Shown piece by piece: positions 1-8,277 of a stretch of DNA of 32,726 bases (position 1 is the first letter of the stretch; every line of letters begins with the position of its first letter). The notes under the pieces were generated by a model, which was not told where the DNA came from, ran no database searches, and saw only the letters and a list, made by a program, of their open reading frames with translations. The translations under genes and the position numbers were made by a program. The DNA is from CAKUIA01 sp034180465 (GTDB lineage: Bacteria > Verrucomicrobiota > Verrucomicrobiia > Opitutales > Intestinicryptomonadaceae), in contig JAXFOH010000004.1 of NCBI GenBank assembly GCA_034180465.1, forward strand, positions 1-32,726. The letters are read 5' to 3'.

Positions 1-26
1 AGATTCGGGCACAATTTAGAAAAGCC

Positions 27-1562
27 CTAGGCTTTGTCCAGCCCCCTATAGTTTATTGCCTCTAAAAGGTGCGGGGCTTGTATGTTTTCGCTTTCCTCTA
101 TGTCGGCAATGGTTCTCGAAATTTTTAAAACCTTGTTCCACGCCCTTGCCGAAAGGTTTAGCTCGCGCATTGCCATTGCCAAAAGGTCGGCTTCGCTGGA
201 ATTTAGTGCGCAGAACTTTTTTATTTGCGCCCCGCTCATATTTGCATTGTTTTTTGCCGCCGAAAGGAAGCTTTCGTTCTTAAAACGCTCCTTTTGAATT
301 TGGCGGGCAATTTCTATTTTCTTTCGCATTTGCGCCGAGCTTAAGCCCTCTTTTGCCGAAGACAAATCTTCCAGCGAAAGCGAGTTTACGCGTATATGAA
401 TGTCTATTCTGTCGGCAAGCGGGCCCGAAATTTTGCTTTGGTAGCGTTGTATTTGCGCTGGGGTGCACCTGCACTTTTTGTTGGCGTCGCCCAAGTGGCC
501 GCAAGGGCATGGGTTCATTGCAGCCACCAGCATAAAATTGCATTTAAGCTCTATCTTTGCCGCCGCTCTCGAAATGCAGATTTTTCCGTCTTCTAAGGGC
601 TGTCTTAAAAGTTCAAGCACATTGCGCTTAAATTCGGGCAATTCGTCTAAAAACAAAACCCCGTTGTGCGCCAGCGAAATTTCGCCCGGTTTTGGTATAG
701 AGCCGCCGCCTATAAGCCCAATGTCGCTAATAGAGTGGTGTACGGCTCTAAAGGGGCGCAAATTTGGGGTGTTCTCCAAAAGTTTTGTGCTTTTGCATGC
801 CGAATATATCCCCAAAATTTCCAAAAACTCCTCCTTGTCGGGCTTGGGCATAATAGACGGAATTCTTTTTGCCATCATGCTTTTGCCGGAACCCGGCGAA
901 CCTATCATAAGAATGTTGTGGAAGCCTGCAACAGCAATTTCTATTGCCCTTTTTGCGCTTTCTTGTCCTTTAACTTCGGCAAAATCAAATCCCAATATCC
1001 TCTCGTCTATATGGGGAAACTCCGCTGTTTTTATGCATTCAAGCTCGCTTTGCCCGTTAAAAAATCCGCAAATTTCCCTTAAGGAATTTGCAGACAAAAC
1101 CTCTATTTTGTCGATAAAAGCCGCTTCTTTTGCGCTTTCCTTTGGCAAAATTACGCCCTTAAGACCCTCTTTCCTGGCAAGCAGCGCAAGGCTAACCGCA
1201 CCTCTTACGGGTCTAAGCTCGCCAGAAAGGGCAAGTTCGCCCGCAATAATGTATTCGCCGGCTTTCTCCGCCTTAATTTTTCCGGCCGACGCCAAAATGC
1301 CCAATGCAATTGGCAGGTCGTAGGTAGAGCCCTCTTTTTTTATGTCGCTTGGGGCAAGGTTTACGGTGATTTTTGTTGAGGGTACCGCCAACTGCGAATT
1401 TGAAATTGCAGCCGAAACTCTGTCGAGCGATTCTTTAACGGCGGCATCGGGCAAGCCCACAATAAAAGTGCGCGGTTCGCCCTTTTGCCCCGAGTTTACT
1501 TCAACTTCAACCTTTAGGGCGTCTACGCCAATAAGCGCGCCAGAATAGAGTTTTGCCAGCAT
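27..1562 (-). CDS. comM: ComM/YifB-family Mg-chelatase-like AAA+ ATPase
   Basis: A cytoplasmic AAA+ ATPase of the YifB/ComM family. In naturally competent bacteria ComM acts as a branch-migration helicase that helps integrate incoming DNA; elsewhere the family is widespread and its role less clear. The 511-residue length is normal for the family. Visible parts, in order: an N-terminal Lon-protease-like (ChlI) domain (about residues 1-170), Walker A GSPGSGKS (221-228), Walker B GVLFLDE (about 301-307), a Cys cluster beginning NPCPCGH (about 350-366) typical of the family, and the C-terminal Mg-chelatase domain with ADRIDIHI. The ATG at 1562 gives the classic start MLAKLYSGAL. It is the last gene before the window's left edge and is separated from the upstream barrel gene by a strong terminator, so it probably has its own promoter. 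Competence itself is not shown by anything here. Confidence 0.95.
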   Translation of the reverse strand: MLAKLYSGALIGVDALKVEVEVNSGQKGEPRTFIVGLPDAAVKESLDRVSAAISNSQLAVPSTKITVNLAPSDIKKEGSTYDLPIALGILASAGKIKAEKAGEYIIAGELALSGELRPVRGAVSLALLARKEGLKGVILPKESAKEAAFIDKIEVLSANSLREICGFFNGQSELECIKTAEFPHIDERILGFDFAEVKGQESAKRAIEIAVAGFHNILMIGSPGSGKSMMAKRIPSIMPKPDKEEFLEILGIYSACKSTKLLENTPNLRPFRAVHHSISDIGLIGGGSIPKPGEISLAHNGVLFLDELPEFKRNVLELLRQPLEDGKICISRAAAKIELKCNFMLVAAMNPCPCGHLGDANKKCRCTPAQIQRYQSKISGPLADRIDIHIRVNSLSLEDLSSAKEGLSSAQMRKKIEIARQIQKERFKNESFLSAAKNNANMSGAQIKKFCALNSSEADLLAMAMRELNLSARAWNKVLKISRTIADIEESENIQAPHLLEAINYRGLDKA

Positions 1563-1572
1563 TTTTTAAAAC

Positions 1573-1601
1573 AAAAAGGCGCAAAGTATAAGCTTTGCGC
1601 C
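1573..1601 (-). terminator. Rho-independent terminator of the barrel-protein gene
   Basis: Read on the minus strand, a perfect 9-bp stem (GGCGCAAAG / CTTTGCGCC; forward arms 1578-1586 and 1593-1601) with a 6-base loop is followed by TTTTTG. It sits between the barrel gene stop (1623) and the comM start (1562), so comM expression should be largely independent of it. Confidence 0.88.
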
Positions 1602-1622
1602 CAAAGTTAAGGGATGTTTTTT

Positions 1623-2429
1623 TTAGAAGCCGAAGCTTACTTTCGCGCCCCACCAAATTTCGTGTTTGTCGTCTATGTTAAGGGATTCGTCGCCGTGGTG
1701 TTTGTACGAGTAGCGAATGCCTGCGCTGATTTTGCAAAATTCGGTAACTGCATAGGCGGCGTCGGCAGTCGCGCCCGCATACCAGTACGAATACTTATTA
1801 TCGGGGATTCCCTCGTATTCCTTTGCCGAAAGCCAGCCCAAATAGCCTCTTACGGGGAATGTCAATGCTTCTATGCCGGCCAAGGCGCCCAATTCAAATT
1901 CGTGGCCAATCGAAGCCTCTACAACGTGCTGGTTCAAATCGGGGTTATAGAAATAATACAAGGCGGGGTTAATGTTAAAGCCACGCAAAAACGACGAAGT
2001 GTCGAAGCTTACCCCGAAATAAATTTCTTGGTCGTGGGTAATGCTGTCGGGGGCGTTGTCCGTATACCAATAGTATACATAGCCCAAGTCTAGCGTGAAC
2101 GCCGAAATTTGGTAGTTTGCGCCCGCGCAAAGGTCGACTTCTACTCCCTCGTAGGGTGTTTGCTTTTGAAAGGGGGTGTTTGCCCACGCGCCGCCGTATA
2201 CGTCGAAGCCCGCAATCGGGTACGAAATTTGAACTTCGGGCTGAAGCGAAATTCCAGCAAGCTTTTCGCCGCGGAAAACATACTGCGACTCTATACCTAC
2301 TGATGTCGAAATGCTGAGATTTGAAATCGAGGGATTTGCAACTGAATCGAGCGGAAATTTACCGTCTTGCGAAAACGCCGCGCCAGTTCCCAGAACAGTC
2401 GCCAAGAGTGTAAGTATATATTTTTTCAT
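1623..2429 (-). CDS. Exported outer-membrane beta-barrel protein (TorF-like putative porin)
   Basis: A 268-residue protein with a clear signal peptide (MKKYILTLLATVLGTGAAFS, cut near residue 20). The rest alternates short amphipathic beta strands rich in Tyr, Trp and Gly and ends in Phe (KVSFGF), the usual C-terminal residue recognised by the BAM complex. An early segment, GIESQYVFRGEKLAG, resembles the start of the TorF/gcw_chp putative porins, which carry an S-x-Y-x-FRG-like pattern. It would lie in the outer membrane; pore function and substrate are not shown. The ATG at 2429 is preceded by AAGGAAA, a plausible ribosome site. The gene lies 89 bases downstream of the metallo-hydrolase gene on the same strand and is closed by its own terminator. 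Family placement is tentative; the barrel and export calls are firmer. Confidence 0.72.
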   Translation of the reverse strand: MKKYILTLLATVLGTGAAFSQDGKFPLDSVANPSISNLSISTSVGIESQYVFRGEKLAGISLQPEVQISYPIAGFDVYGGAWANTPFQKQTPYEGVEVDLCAGANYQISAFTLDLGYVYYWYTDNAPDSITHDQEIYFGVSFDTSSFLRGFNINPALYYFYNPDLNQHVVEASIGHEFELGALAGIEALTFPVRGYLGWLSAKEYEGIPDNKYSYWYAGATADAAYAVTEFCKISAGIRYSYKHHGDESLNIDDKHEIWWGAKVSFGF

Positions 2430-2518
2430 TTTTCCTTTGTCTGATTGTTGGTTGTATTATCGTCTGCCAAGTTAATATGGCCGTTGCAAATTACAAGAAA
2501 AAAATGAGTTGAAATGCA

Positions 2519-3295
2519 CTAAACTTCAAAAGTAAGGCTGTCGTAGGCTATAAAGAAGTTCTCGGGCAGTCTTTTTTGCCATGTATCGTAGTCTATCTGG
2601 CAGGTTGTGTGCGTAAGGTAAACGCTTTTTGCCCTAAGGAGTTTGCCGTATTCTATAGCCTCGTATATCGACATATGCGAGTGGTGATAGCCGGGGCGCA
2701 GGCCGTCTATTACAAGCGCATCGGCTTTGTAGGCAAGGCGTTGGGCTTCGTCGGGCAGCGATTTGCAGTCGGAATAATAGGCTATTTTTTTGCCGTCTTC
2801 CTCGAAAACCAGCCCCAATGTTTTTACCGTGTCGTGCGGCAAAAGGGTGCTGTATATTTTTACGCCGTTTCCCAAGTCGGTAAGCGGCGGCAAGTTGTGC
2901 AGCTTAAAGCAGGGGTATCCCCTTTGTGCGGGGCTGTCGCCCAAGGCATAGGGGAATATGCTTTTTACCCTTTCCAATCCGCCATCTTCGCCGTAAACAT
3001 CTACAACATGGTTGGGCTTTAGGTCGCAAAAGCGGCGCAGGTCGTCCATGCCAAGAATGTGGTCGGCATGCCCATGGGTTAGAATAAAAAAGTCTATGTT
3101 TTTTATGTTGTTTTTAAGGCACTGCAGCCTAAATTCTGGGCCCGCATCTATTTGAATGTCAAATCCTTTTATGTTTAGGTGTGCGCTGGCTCTGGTGCGC
3201 CAATTTTTGGGGTTCGACAAGTCTAACCCCTCGTTTTTAGAAGCAATAAGCGGCACGCCCTGGCTTGTGCCCGTCCCCATAAAGATAAAGCGCAT
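2519..3295 (-). CDS. PhnP-like metallo-beta-lactamase-fold hydrolase
   Basis: A cytoplasmic MBL-fold metallohydrolase of about 258 residues, close to the PhnP/cyclic-phosphate phosphodiesterase and YycJ-like group. The sequence opens with MRFIFMGTGTSQGVPLI, a hallmark of that group, and contains the metal-binding THGHADH motif (about residues 73-79), IQIDAGPEF, and later conserved His and Asp segments (LLPHDT, YYSDCK, LTHTTCQ). The family cleaves phosphodiester bonds in cyclic nucleotides or ribose cyclic phosphates; no phosphonate (phn) genes are nearby, so the substrate is unknown. An upstream in-frame ATG at 3337 would add 14 residues, but the conserved fold starts at the ATG at 3295, so I use that. 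No clear ribosome site precedes either start. It may be transcribed on into the barrel gene, since no terminator is evident between them. Confidence 0.85.
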   Translation of the reverse strand: MRFIFMGTGTSQGVPLIASKNEGLDLSNPKNWRTRASAHLNIKGFDIQIDAGPEFRLQCLKNNIKNIDFFILTHGHADHILGMDDLRRFCDLKPNHVVDVYGEDGGLERVKSIFPYALGDSPAQRGYPCFKLHNLPPLTDLGNGVKIYSTLLPHDTVKTLGLVFEEDGKKIAYYSDCKSLPDEAQRLAYKADALVIDGLRPGYHHSHMSIYEAIEYGKLLRAKSVYLTHTTCQIDYDTWQKRLPENFFIAYDSLTFEV

Positions 3296-3432
3296 AACAC
3301 GGGCTATAATTGACGCCTTGCGCGTTCTTGCAAACATATTTTTGATGTGTGTTAAAATATTGTTGATAAGAGGCTCTTGTTGTAATAGCTTTCATAGGAT
3401 ATTTTTAACGCTAAAAGCCGATATACATAATT

Positions 3433-3816
3433 ATGGCACAAAGAGATTTCGAAAAAGCCCTGGAACTTATTTTTAAGGACGACAAACGCTATGCGTTGGG
3501 CGCGTATATTTTTGTCAGAATGGCGCTCGACTATACGGTTAAAAAGGCGGCTGCGCAAAAGGCGGGCAGGGGGTCTAGGCATGTTAGCGCGGCCGAGCTG
3601 CTCGACGGCATTCGCGAATTCGGCATAGAAACCTTCGGGCCTATGGCAAAAGTTTTGCTGGACGAATGGAACGTTAAAACCTGCAGGGATTTTGGCGAAA
3701 TTGTGTTTAATATGATAAAGGTTGGCGAGCTTTCGAAAAACGACGACGACAAAATAGAGGATTTCGACAACGGCTACGATTTTGATACGGCATTTGTAAA
3801 ATGTTTTAAGGCATAG
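3433..3816 (+). CDS. Minf_1886-family conserved protein, first gene of the suf operon
   Basis: A 127-residue soluble acidic protein without signal peptide or membrane segment. It matches the Minf_1886 family, known mainly from Verrucomicrobiota and relatives: FEKALELIFKDDKRYALGAY at the N-terminus, RHVSAAELLDGIREF in the middle, then FGPMAKVLLDEW and the very conserved DFGEIVFNMIKVGELSK, and an acidic tail with GYDFDTAF. The family's function is not known. The stop codon is only 3 bases before sufC, so the two are almost certainly co-transcribed, and sufB, sufD and another gene follow without gaps. This context suggests, but does not prove, a link with Fe-S cluster assembly. The ATG at 3433 is the only sensible start; there is no strong ribosome site before it. 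Family assignment is from recalled sequence pattern. Confidence 0.85.
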   Translation: MAQRDFEKALELIFKDDKRYALGAYIFVRMALDYTVKKAAAQKAGRGSRHVSAAELLDGIREFGIETFGPMAKVLLDEWNVKTCRDFGEIVFNMIKVGELSKNDDDKIEDFDNGYDFDTAFVKCFKA

Positions 3817-3819
3817 TTT

Positions 3820-4566
3820 ATGGACGGATTGTATCTTGAAGATTTAAAAGTGAAATTGGGCGACAGGCTTTTGATAGACGGCCTTAATTTGCACGTTCCC
3901 AACGGTTCTGTTCACGTTATAATGGGGCCGAACGGCACGGGCAAAAGCAGCCTTTCAAAAGCTCTTTCGGGGCACAAAGACTACGTTATTGCAGGCGGCA
4001 AAGCCGAGCTAAACGGAGTAAGCCTTATAGGCAAAAGCCCCGACGAAATCTCAAAAATGGGAATGTTCTTGGCGTTCCAAACTCCGGTTGAAATTGCGGG
4101 GGTAAGCATAGCCAATTTTATAAGGGCTTGTTTGCAGGCAAGGCTGCCCGAAAGGCAGGAGTTAAACGTTCCCGCCTTTTACAAAGAACTGCGCGAAAAG
4201 ATGGCGCAGTTGAAGATGGATTCGTCTTTTTCAGCACGAAGCCTAAACGAAGGATTTTCGGGTGGCGAAAAAAAGAGGTGCGACGTTCTTCAAATGCTGA
4301 TGCTTAAGCCGTGCTTTGCCATTTTAGACGAAATAGACAGCGGTTTAGACGTAGACGCCCTGCGCATAGTTTCGGAGGGCATAAATTCCTATAAAAACAA
4401 AGACGTGGGTATTTTGATGATTACCCACTACCACCGTTTGCTTGAACACATAAAGCCCGATGTTGTGCACATTTTAAGCGGCGGGAAAATTGTAAAGTCA
4501 GGCAGCGCCGACTTGGCTTTAGAGCTGGAAAAATACGGCTACGACTTTGTGGAGGCCGAAAAATAG
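3820..4566 (+). CDS. sufC: SufC, Fe-S cluster assembly ATPase
   Basis: The ABC-type ATPase of the SufBCD scaffold complex, which assembles Fe-S clusters in the cytoplasm. It has 248 residues, the normal length. Walker A is GPNGTGKS (36-43), the ABC signature is GFSGGEKKRCDVLQM (about 145-159), and Walker B reads FAILDEIDSGLD (about 165-176), the characteristic SufC form; ITHYHRLL carries the switch His. The ATG at 3820 follows the preceding stop by 3 bases, and sufB starts 1 base after this gene's stop. Gene order here is C-B-D, and no cysteine desulfurase (sufS), sufE or sufU lies in the window, so sulfur delivery must be encoded elsewhere. Confidence 0.96.
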   Translation: MDGLYLEDLKVKLGDRLLIDGLNLHVPNGSVHVIMGPNGTGKSSLSKALSGHKDYVIAGGKAELNGVSLIGKSPDEISKMGMFLAFQTPVEIAGVSIANFIRACLQARLPERQELNVPAFYKELREKMAQLKMDSSFSARSLNEGFSGGEKKRCDVLQMLMLKPCFAILDEIDSGLDVDALRIVSEGINSYKNKDVGILMITHYHRLLEHIKPDVVHILSGGKIVKSGSADLALELEKYGYDFVEAEK

Positions 4567-4567
4567 T

Positions 4568-5980
4568 ATGCCCGCCGAAAAGAACATAAAGCTTGGTTTC
4601 GAGCGCGACATAGGCGATTTTAAATTTGCCGAAGACTACGCCTACGACGCCGGTTCGGGGCTTAACGAAGACGTTGTAAAATACATATCGTCGGTTAAGG
4701 GCGAAGACGAATGGGTTTTAAACTTCAGGCTAAAGGCGCTAAAGACCTTTTTTGCAAAGGAAACCCCCCTAAATTGGGCGAATCCGCAAATTGCCAAAAT
4801 AGATTTCCAGAAAATAAGATACTATTTGGCAAAGGGCGCAAAGAAAACACGCTCGTGGGAGGAAGTTCCCCTCGACGTAAAAACCACTTTTGAAAAGCTT
4901 GGTGTGCCCGAGCAGGAAAGGGCGTTCTTGGCTGGGGTAGAAGCCCAGTTCGACTCGGAGTCGGCATATTCTAACATGAAAGATCACCTTTCAAAGTTGG
5001 GGGTAATTTTTGTCGATTCCACCGAAGGGCTTATGAAATATCCCGAAATATTCAGAAAGTATTTCGGCAAGATAATTCCGCCCTCCGACAACAAATATTC
5101 GGCGTTAAACAGCGCGGTATTTAGCGGCGGCAGCTTTATTTATGTTCCAAAGGGCGTAAAGGTTTCGCAGCCATTGCAGGCCTATTTTAGAATTAACGCG
5201 CAAAACTTTGGGCAGTTCGAAAGAACATTGATTATTGCCGATGAAGGCGCGGAACTTATGTATATGGAAGGGTGCACCGCCCCGAAATTCGACGAGGGCA
5301 ATTTGCACTCGGCGGTGGTAGAGCTTGTTGCGCTAAAGGGCGCAAAAATACAGTATGTAACCGTGCAAAACTGGTCGAACAGCGTATACAACCTTGTAAC
5401 AAAGCGCGGTATGGCGGAAGAAAACGCAGAAATTCGCTGGATAGACTGCAACGTTGGCTCGGGGCTGACAATGAAATACCCCGCCGTTGTGTTAAAGGGC
5501 GAAGGCGCTTCGGGCGAAGTGCTTTCTATTGCCCTGGCAAACAAAGGCCAGCATCAAGATACGGGGGCAAAAATGATACATTTGGCGGATAATACAACCT
5601 CGAACATAACGTCTAAATCTATCAGCATTGCCGACGGCAGGGCGTCGTATAGGGGGCTTGTTTATATGCCGCAAAATGTAAAGGGCTGCAAAAACAACAC
5701 TGTTTGCGATGCTTTGCTTATAAATTCAAATTCACGTTCCGACACATACCCTGCAATAACGTGCTCGGGGCAGTCTAACTTTATCCACCACGAAGCCAGC
5801 GTTTCGAAACTGAATGAAGAGCAGATATTTTACATGCGCCAAAGGGGCTTGTCGGAACAGCAGGCAATAAGCCTTTCGGTAAACGGCTTTGTAAACGACT
5901 TGATAAGGGAATTCCCCTTGGAATATTCGGTAGAGCTAAAAAGGCTTATCGAAATAGAAATGGAAGGGGCGGTAGGCTAA
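4568..5980 (+). CDS. sufB: SufB, Fe-S cluster scaffold protein
   Basis: The main scaffold subunit of SufBC2D, on which Fe-S clusters are built. The protein has about 470 residues, as expected. Diagnostic segments include SAYSNMKDHLSKLGVIF, IYVPKGVKVSQPLQAYFRIN, MYMEGCTAP, the long beta-helix core, and the C-terminal HHEASVSKLNEEQIFYMRQR (about residues 405-424) with EEQ-FY-RG-S typical of SufB. Conserved Cys in the core (NNTVCDALLIN) are present. An in-frame upstream codon at 4547 would overlap sufC; the ATG at 4568, one base after the sufC stop, gives the usual N-terminus and is preferred. It overlaps sufD by one base (TAATG at 5978-5982), implying translational coupling. Confidence 0.96.
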   Translation: MPAEKNIKLGFERDIGDFKFAEDYAYDAGSGLNEDVVKYISSVKGEDEWVLNFRLKALKTFFAKETPLNWANPQIAKIDFQKIRYYLAKGAKKTRSWEEVPLDVKTTFEKLGVPEQERAFLAGVEAQFDSESAYSNMKDHLSKLGVIFVDSTEGLMKYPEIFRKYFGKIIPPSDNKYSALNSAVFSGGSFIYVPKGVKVSQPLQAYFRINAQNFGQFERTLIIADEGAELMYMEGCTAPKFDEGNLHSAVVELVALKGAKIQYVTVQNWSNSVYNLVTKRGMAEENAEIRWIDCNVGSGLTMKYPAVVLKGEGASGEVLSIALANKGQHQDTGAKMIHLADNTTSNITSKSISIADGRASYRGLVYMPQNVKGCKNNTVCDALLINSNSRSDTYPAITCSGQSNFIHHEASVSKLNEEQIFYMRQRGLSEQQAISLSVNGFVNDLIREFPLEYSVELKRLIEIEMEGAVG

Positions 5981-7086
5981 TGCAAACAAATTTAAAGGAA
6001 CAATTTTCGGCTTTAGCGTATCCCACCAAAAAAGCGGAATTTTGGCGTTTTGCCGATTTTACCGCGTTTTCGAAAGAAAATGTCGAAAGCTTTTTGTTAT
6101 CAAAAAAAGAGGTTTTGGGCAAAAAGTTTTCGTACTTTAATTTTAACGGGTTGCCCGAAAATGATTTTTACAAGTTTGAGTTGGGCGAAAATTCCTTTTC
6201 GGAGTTTGCCGACGAAAACCTGTCGTTAAAGCGCGGAGATTCTTGCGGGGAATTTGAAGATTTTGGCAAAATGGGGCTTTTGGCGGCTGCCCGCGCCGAC
6301 GGCGTTTTAGAGCTTGATGTAGGCGGCGTTTTACAAAAGGGAGTTTTAATAAGGCTTGCAAACAATGCGGCGTTTAGCCCCCTTGCGCTAAAAATAAGCG
6401 TTCAAAAAAACGCGTCGGCCGAAATTTATATAGAAAACTGCGTCCCCGAAAATTCCTTTGCCGACTTTGTTTCGCATATAGAGTTGGGCGAAAATGCAAA
6501 GCTTAAAATTTCGCATTTAAACAATGCCGATGCCAACGCGTTGCTATATGCAAAGCACATATTTTGCCTAAACGACAATAGCTCTCTGGAATTTTACAGC
6601 GTGCAAACGGGGCAAAGCTCCAGCAGGTGCGAGGCTTCGTTTTTGTTTAAGGGTGAAAATGCCGTTTTAAAAGGCAAGGCATTTGTAAGAAATTCGGCAA
6701 ACTGCAAACACGATTTTTGCAGCGAGCAAATTCATAAAACAAGGTCGTGCAAAAGCTTTTTAGACGTTAAAAACGTTTTAGACAATTCCGCAAAAGCGGC
6801 TTTTATGGGTGTTGTTCGCATAAGCGAAAGCGGCGAATTGTGCGAGGCAAAGCAGTCGTGCAAAACGCTGCTTTTAAGCGAAAACGCAAAAGTTCAGGCA
6901 AGTCCGGTTCTTGAAATTTGCGCCAACGATGTTGAATGCTCGCACGGCTGCGCGGTTTCTATGCCCGAGCCCGAACAGGTGTTCTACCTAAATTCGCGCG
7001 GGCTAAACGACATTCAGGCAAAAAAGCTTATTGCCGAAGCCTTTGCAAACTATAGCCAAGCCCTGCCAAAAACCGAAGAAATATGA
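5980..7086 (+). CDS. sufD: SufD, Fe-S cluster assembly protein
   Basis: The SufB paralogue that pairs with SufB and SufC in the assembly complex and is needed for iron acquisition by it. The protein has 368 residues. The N-terminal half is divergent, but the C-terminal domain is clear: HIELGENAKLKI, FVRNSANCKHDFCSEQIHKT, VLDNSAKAAFMGVVRI, then CSHGCAVSMPEPEQVFYLNS (about 326-345), the SufD form of the SHG...EQ-FYL motif. The HG motif contains the His thought to be functionally important in SufD. Start ATG overlaps the sufB stop and its own stop overlaps the next gene by 4 bases (ATGA), so the operon continues. Cys content is higher than in many SufD proteins, which I cannot interpret. Confidence 0.93.
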   Translation: MQTNLKEQFSALAYPTKKAEFWRFADFTAFSKENVESFLLSKKEVLGKKFSYFNFNGLPENDFYKFELGENSFSEFADENLSLKRGDSCGEFEDFGKMGLLAAARADGVLELDVGGVLQKGVLIRLANNAAFSPLALKISVQKNASAEIYIENCVPENSFADFVSHIELGENAKLKISHLNNADANALLYAKHIFCLNDNSSLEFYSVQTGQSSSRCEASFLFKGENAVLKGKAFVRNSANCKHDFCSEQIHKTRSCKSFLDVKNVLDNSAKAAFMGVVRISESGELCEAKQSCKTLLLSENAKVQASPVLEICANDVECSHGCAVSMPEPEQVFYLNSRGLNDIQAKKLIAEAFANYSQALPKTEEI

Positions 7087-8081
7087 AATTGCTAGCGTAT
7101 ATGGCGGCCTTCTTTTCGTTGGCGTTTTTTGCCCGCGCAGAATCGCCGTATACCGAGCCCGACATACTTGTTTTTGAAAGCGAAAATTACGAGCTGTATA
7201 AATTCCCACTCGAAAAATATCTGGCGAAAAACAAAATTGCTTGGACGGCGTTAAGAACGCGTCTCCCAAACCCCAGAATACCGCGCGGCTATATAGCAAG
7301 CTATGCTATTAAAGACGCAAAGCTTTATTTGGAATGCGTTGTTGTTCGAACCGACTATTCGCGCTACGGCATAGAGGGCAAAAGCCCGCTTGTTATGGTA
7401 AAAGATGTTGCGGTTGCCGCCGAAAAGCTGTTTGGAAAGAACGCAAAATACCCCATTTTTTGCGGCTGGTTTAGCGGTTCTATTAGGGCAAGCAAGCCGC
7501 TTGCAAAAGACACCGAAAACTACCTTGGGCTTGAAAACGTGTATCTAAAAATAGAAAAGGGGCGCGTGCTTTTTGCCGAAAAGGTTTTGTGCCATACAGG
7601 ACTGCATAAGAGCGCGTCGGCCGCCGAAATTAGCGAAAAAGCATCGTTCTTTTCGCCCAAAAATTCCGAAAACGAAAGCGAGTGGATAGATGCCAGAATT
7701 GCGCGCAACCCTTCTATGGCAACAAGCGAAGAATACGCCTTAATGAAAGCGGGCAAAACCTTTAAAACAAGAGGGCTTTTTACAAAAGACAAACGCCGCC
7801 GCATAGGCATTTATCTAGAGGAAACTTTTTATACACCAAAAACCTTTATTCCGCTAAGGAACGACAGTCTTCACGACATAAGCTCGTATAACGAGGGCGA
7901 CAAAGTGGAAGTTGAAATGTACTTTTTCCCGGGGGCGTTCGGGGGCAGGGATTCGCGCGGAGTTCTTTTAAAAATGCGCCACTTGGACGCCGACGAAAAC
8001 ATATACTCGCGCGGATTTTTCAAAAGGGTGTTCAATAATTTTTACGGAATATACCCGAAAGGCTTTTTCGACAAAAAATAG
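7083..8081 (+). CDS. Unknown exported protein, last gene of the suf operon
   Basis: I do not recognise this 332-residue protein. It begins with a likely signal peptide, MKLLAYMAAFFSLAFFARA, cut after ARA near residue 19, and has no further hydrophobic segment, so it should be periplasmic or exported. The mature part is rich in Lys, aromatic and charged residues and looks like a mixed alpha/beta protein. Features that stand out are an early Tyr-rich stretch, the segment VFAEKVLCHTGLHKSA-like around 160-180, a central charged region with SPKNSENESEW, and a C-terminal half with KTRGLFTKDKRRRIGIYLEE and VEMYFFPGAFGGRDSRGVLL that resembles a small beta domain. Start ATG overlaps the sufD stop (ATGA), so translation is probably coupled. 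An exported protein in an operon for cytoplasmic Fe-S assembly is unexpected; transcription linkage may be incidental. Confidence 0.8.
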   Translation: MKLLAYMAAFFSLAFFARAESPYTEPDILVFESENYELYKFPLEKYLAKNKIAWTALRTRLPNPRIPRGYIASYAIKDAKLYLECVVVRTDYSRYGIEGKSPLVMVKDVAVAAEKLFGKNAKYPIFCGWFSGSIRASKPLAKDTENYLGLENVYLKIEKGRVLFAEKVLCHTGLHKSASAAEISEKASFFSPKNSENESEWIDARIARNPSMATSEEYALMKAGKTFKTRGLFTKDKRRRIGIYLEETFYTPKTFIPLRNDSLHDISSYNEGDKVEVEMYFFPGAFGGRDSRGVLLKMRHLDADENIYSRGFFKRVFNNFYGIYPKGFFDKK

Positions 8082-8121
8082 GCTTGATAAAGACGGACGA
8101 TTATGAAAGCTTTTGTATCAA

Positions 8122-8218
8122 GGTTGGGAGCCATGCGGCATGTCTTCGGGCGAACCCCGCCAGATTCGGAAGAAAGCAACGGTAGTCTGCAAGCTTGGGC
8201 GCCGTGGTTTTCCCGACC
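8122..8218 (+). ncRNA. ffs: Signal recognition particle RNA (4.5S type)
   Basis: The segment contains the conserved SRP RNA core: CAGATTCGGAAGAAAGCAAC (8161-8180) corresponds to the domain IV loop of the form CAGGUCCGGAAGGAAGCAGC, with the GGAA tetraloop and the 3' A-rich asymmetric loop that bind Ffh. CGAACCCCGCC before it and GTAGTCTG after it complete the helix. The outer ends pair over a long stem: GGTTGGGAG (8122-8130) with the region ending TTCCCGACC (to 8218), then CCA with TGG and CGGC (8136-8139) with GCCG (8200-8203). The RNA is about 97 nt, a short bacterial form without an Alu domain. It binds Ffh to target nascent membrane and exported proteins. Exact ends are estimated from the pairing. 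Confidence 0.88.
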
Positions 8219-8222
8219 CCTA

Positions 8223-8269
8223 AAAATCTGAGCGAAGTTTTTTGCTTCGCCCAGATTTTATATTTTTTA
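8223..8269 (+). terminator. Bidirectional terminator after SRP RNA
   Basis: AAAATCTG-GCGAAG pairs with CTTCGC-CAGATTTT (arms about 8223-8237 and 8245-8259, one mismatch, 7-base loop), followed by TATTTTTTAT on the plus strand. On the minus strand the stem ends in TTTTT, so it probably also stops transcription of the convergent phosphodiesterase gene. Confidence 0.85.
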
Positions 8270-8277
8270 TTGCGGGG

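Noticed and set aside
27..60. Small hairpin AAAGCC/GGCTTT around the comM stop codon as a terminator
   Set aside because: The stem is short, the loop is the stop codon itself, and only a weak T run follows; a real terminator may lie left of the window.
463..1323. 286-codon plus-strand frame opposite comM
   Set aside because: It is antisense to a gene with clear Walker motifs and has no recognisable protein pattern.
8103..8232. A short plus-strand ORF of about 42 codons starting at 8103
   Set aside because: It coincides with the SRP RNA, whose conserved core and long-range pairing explain the sequence; the ORF looks accidental.
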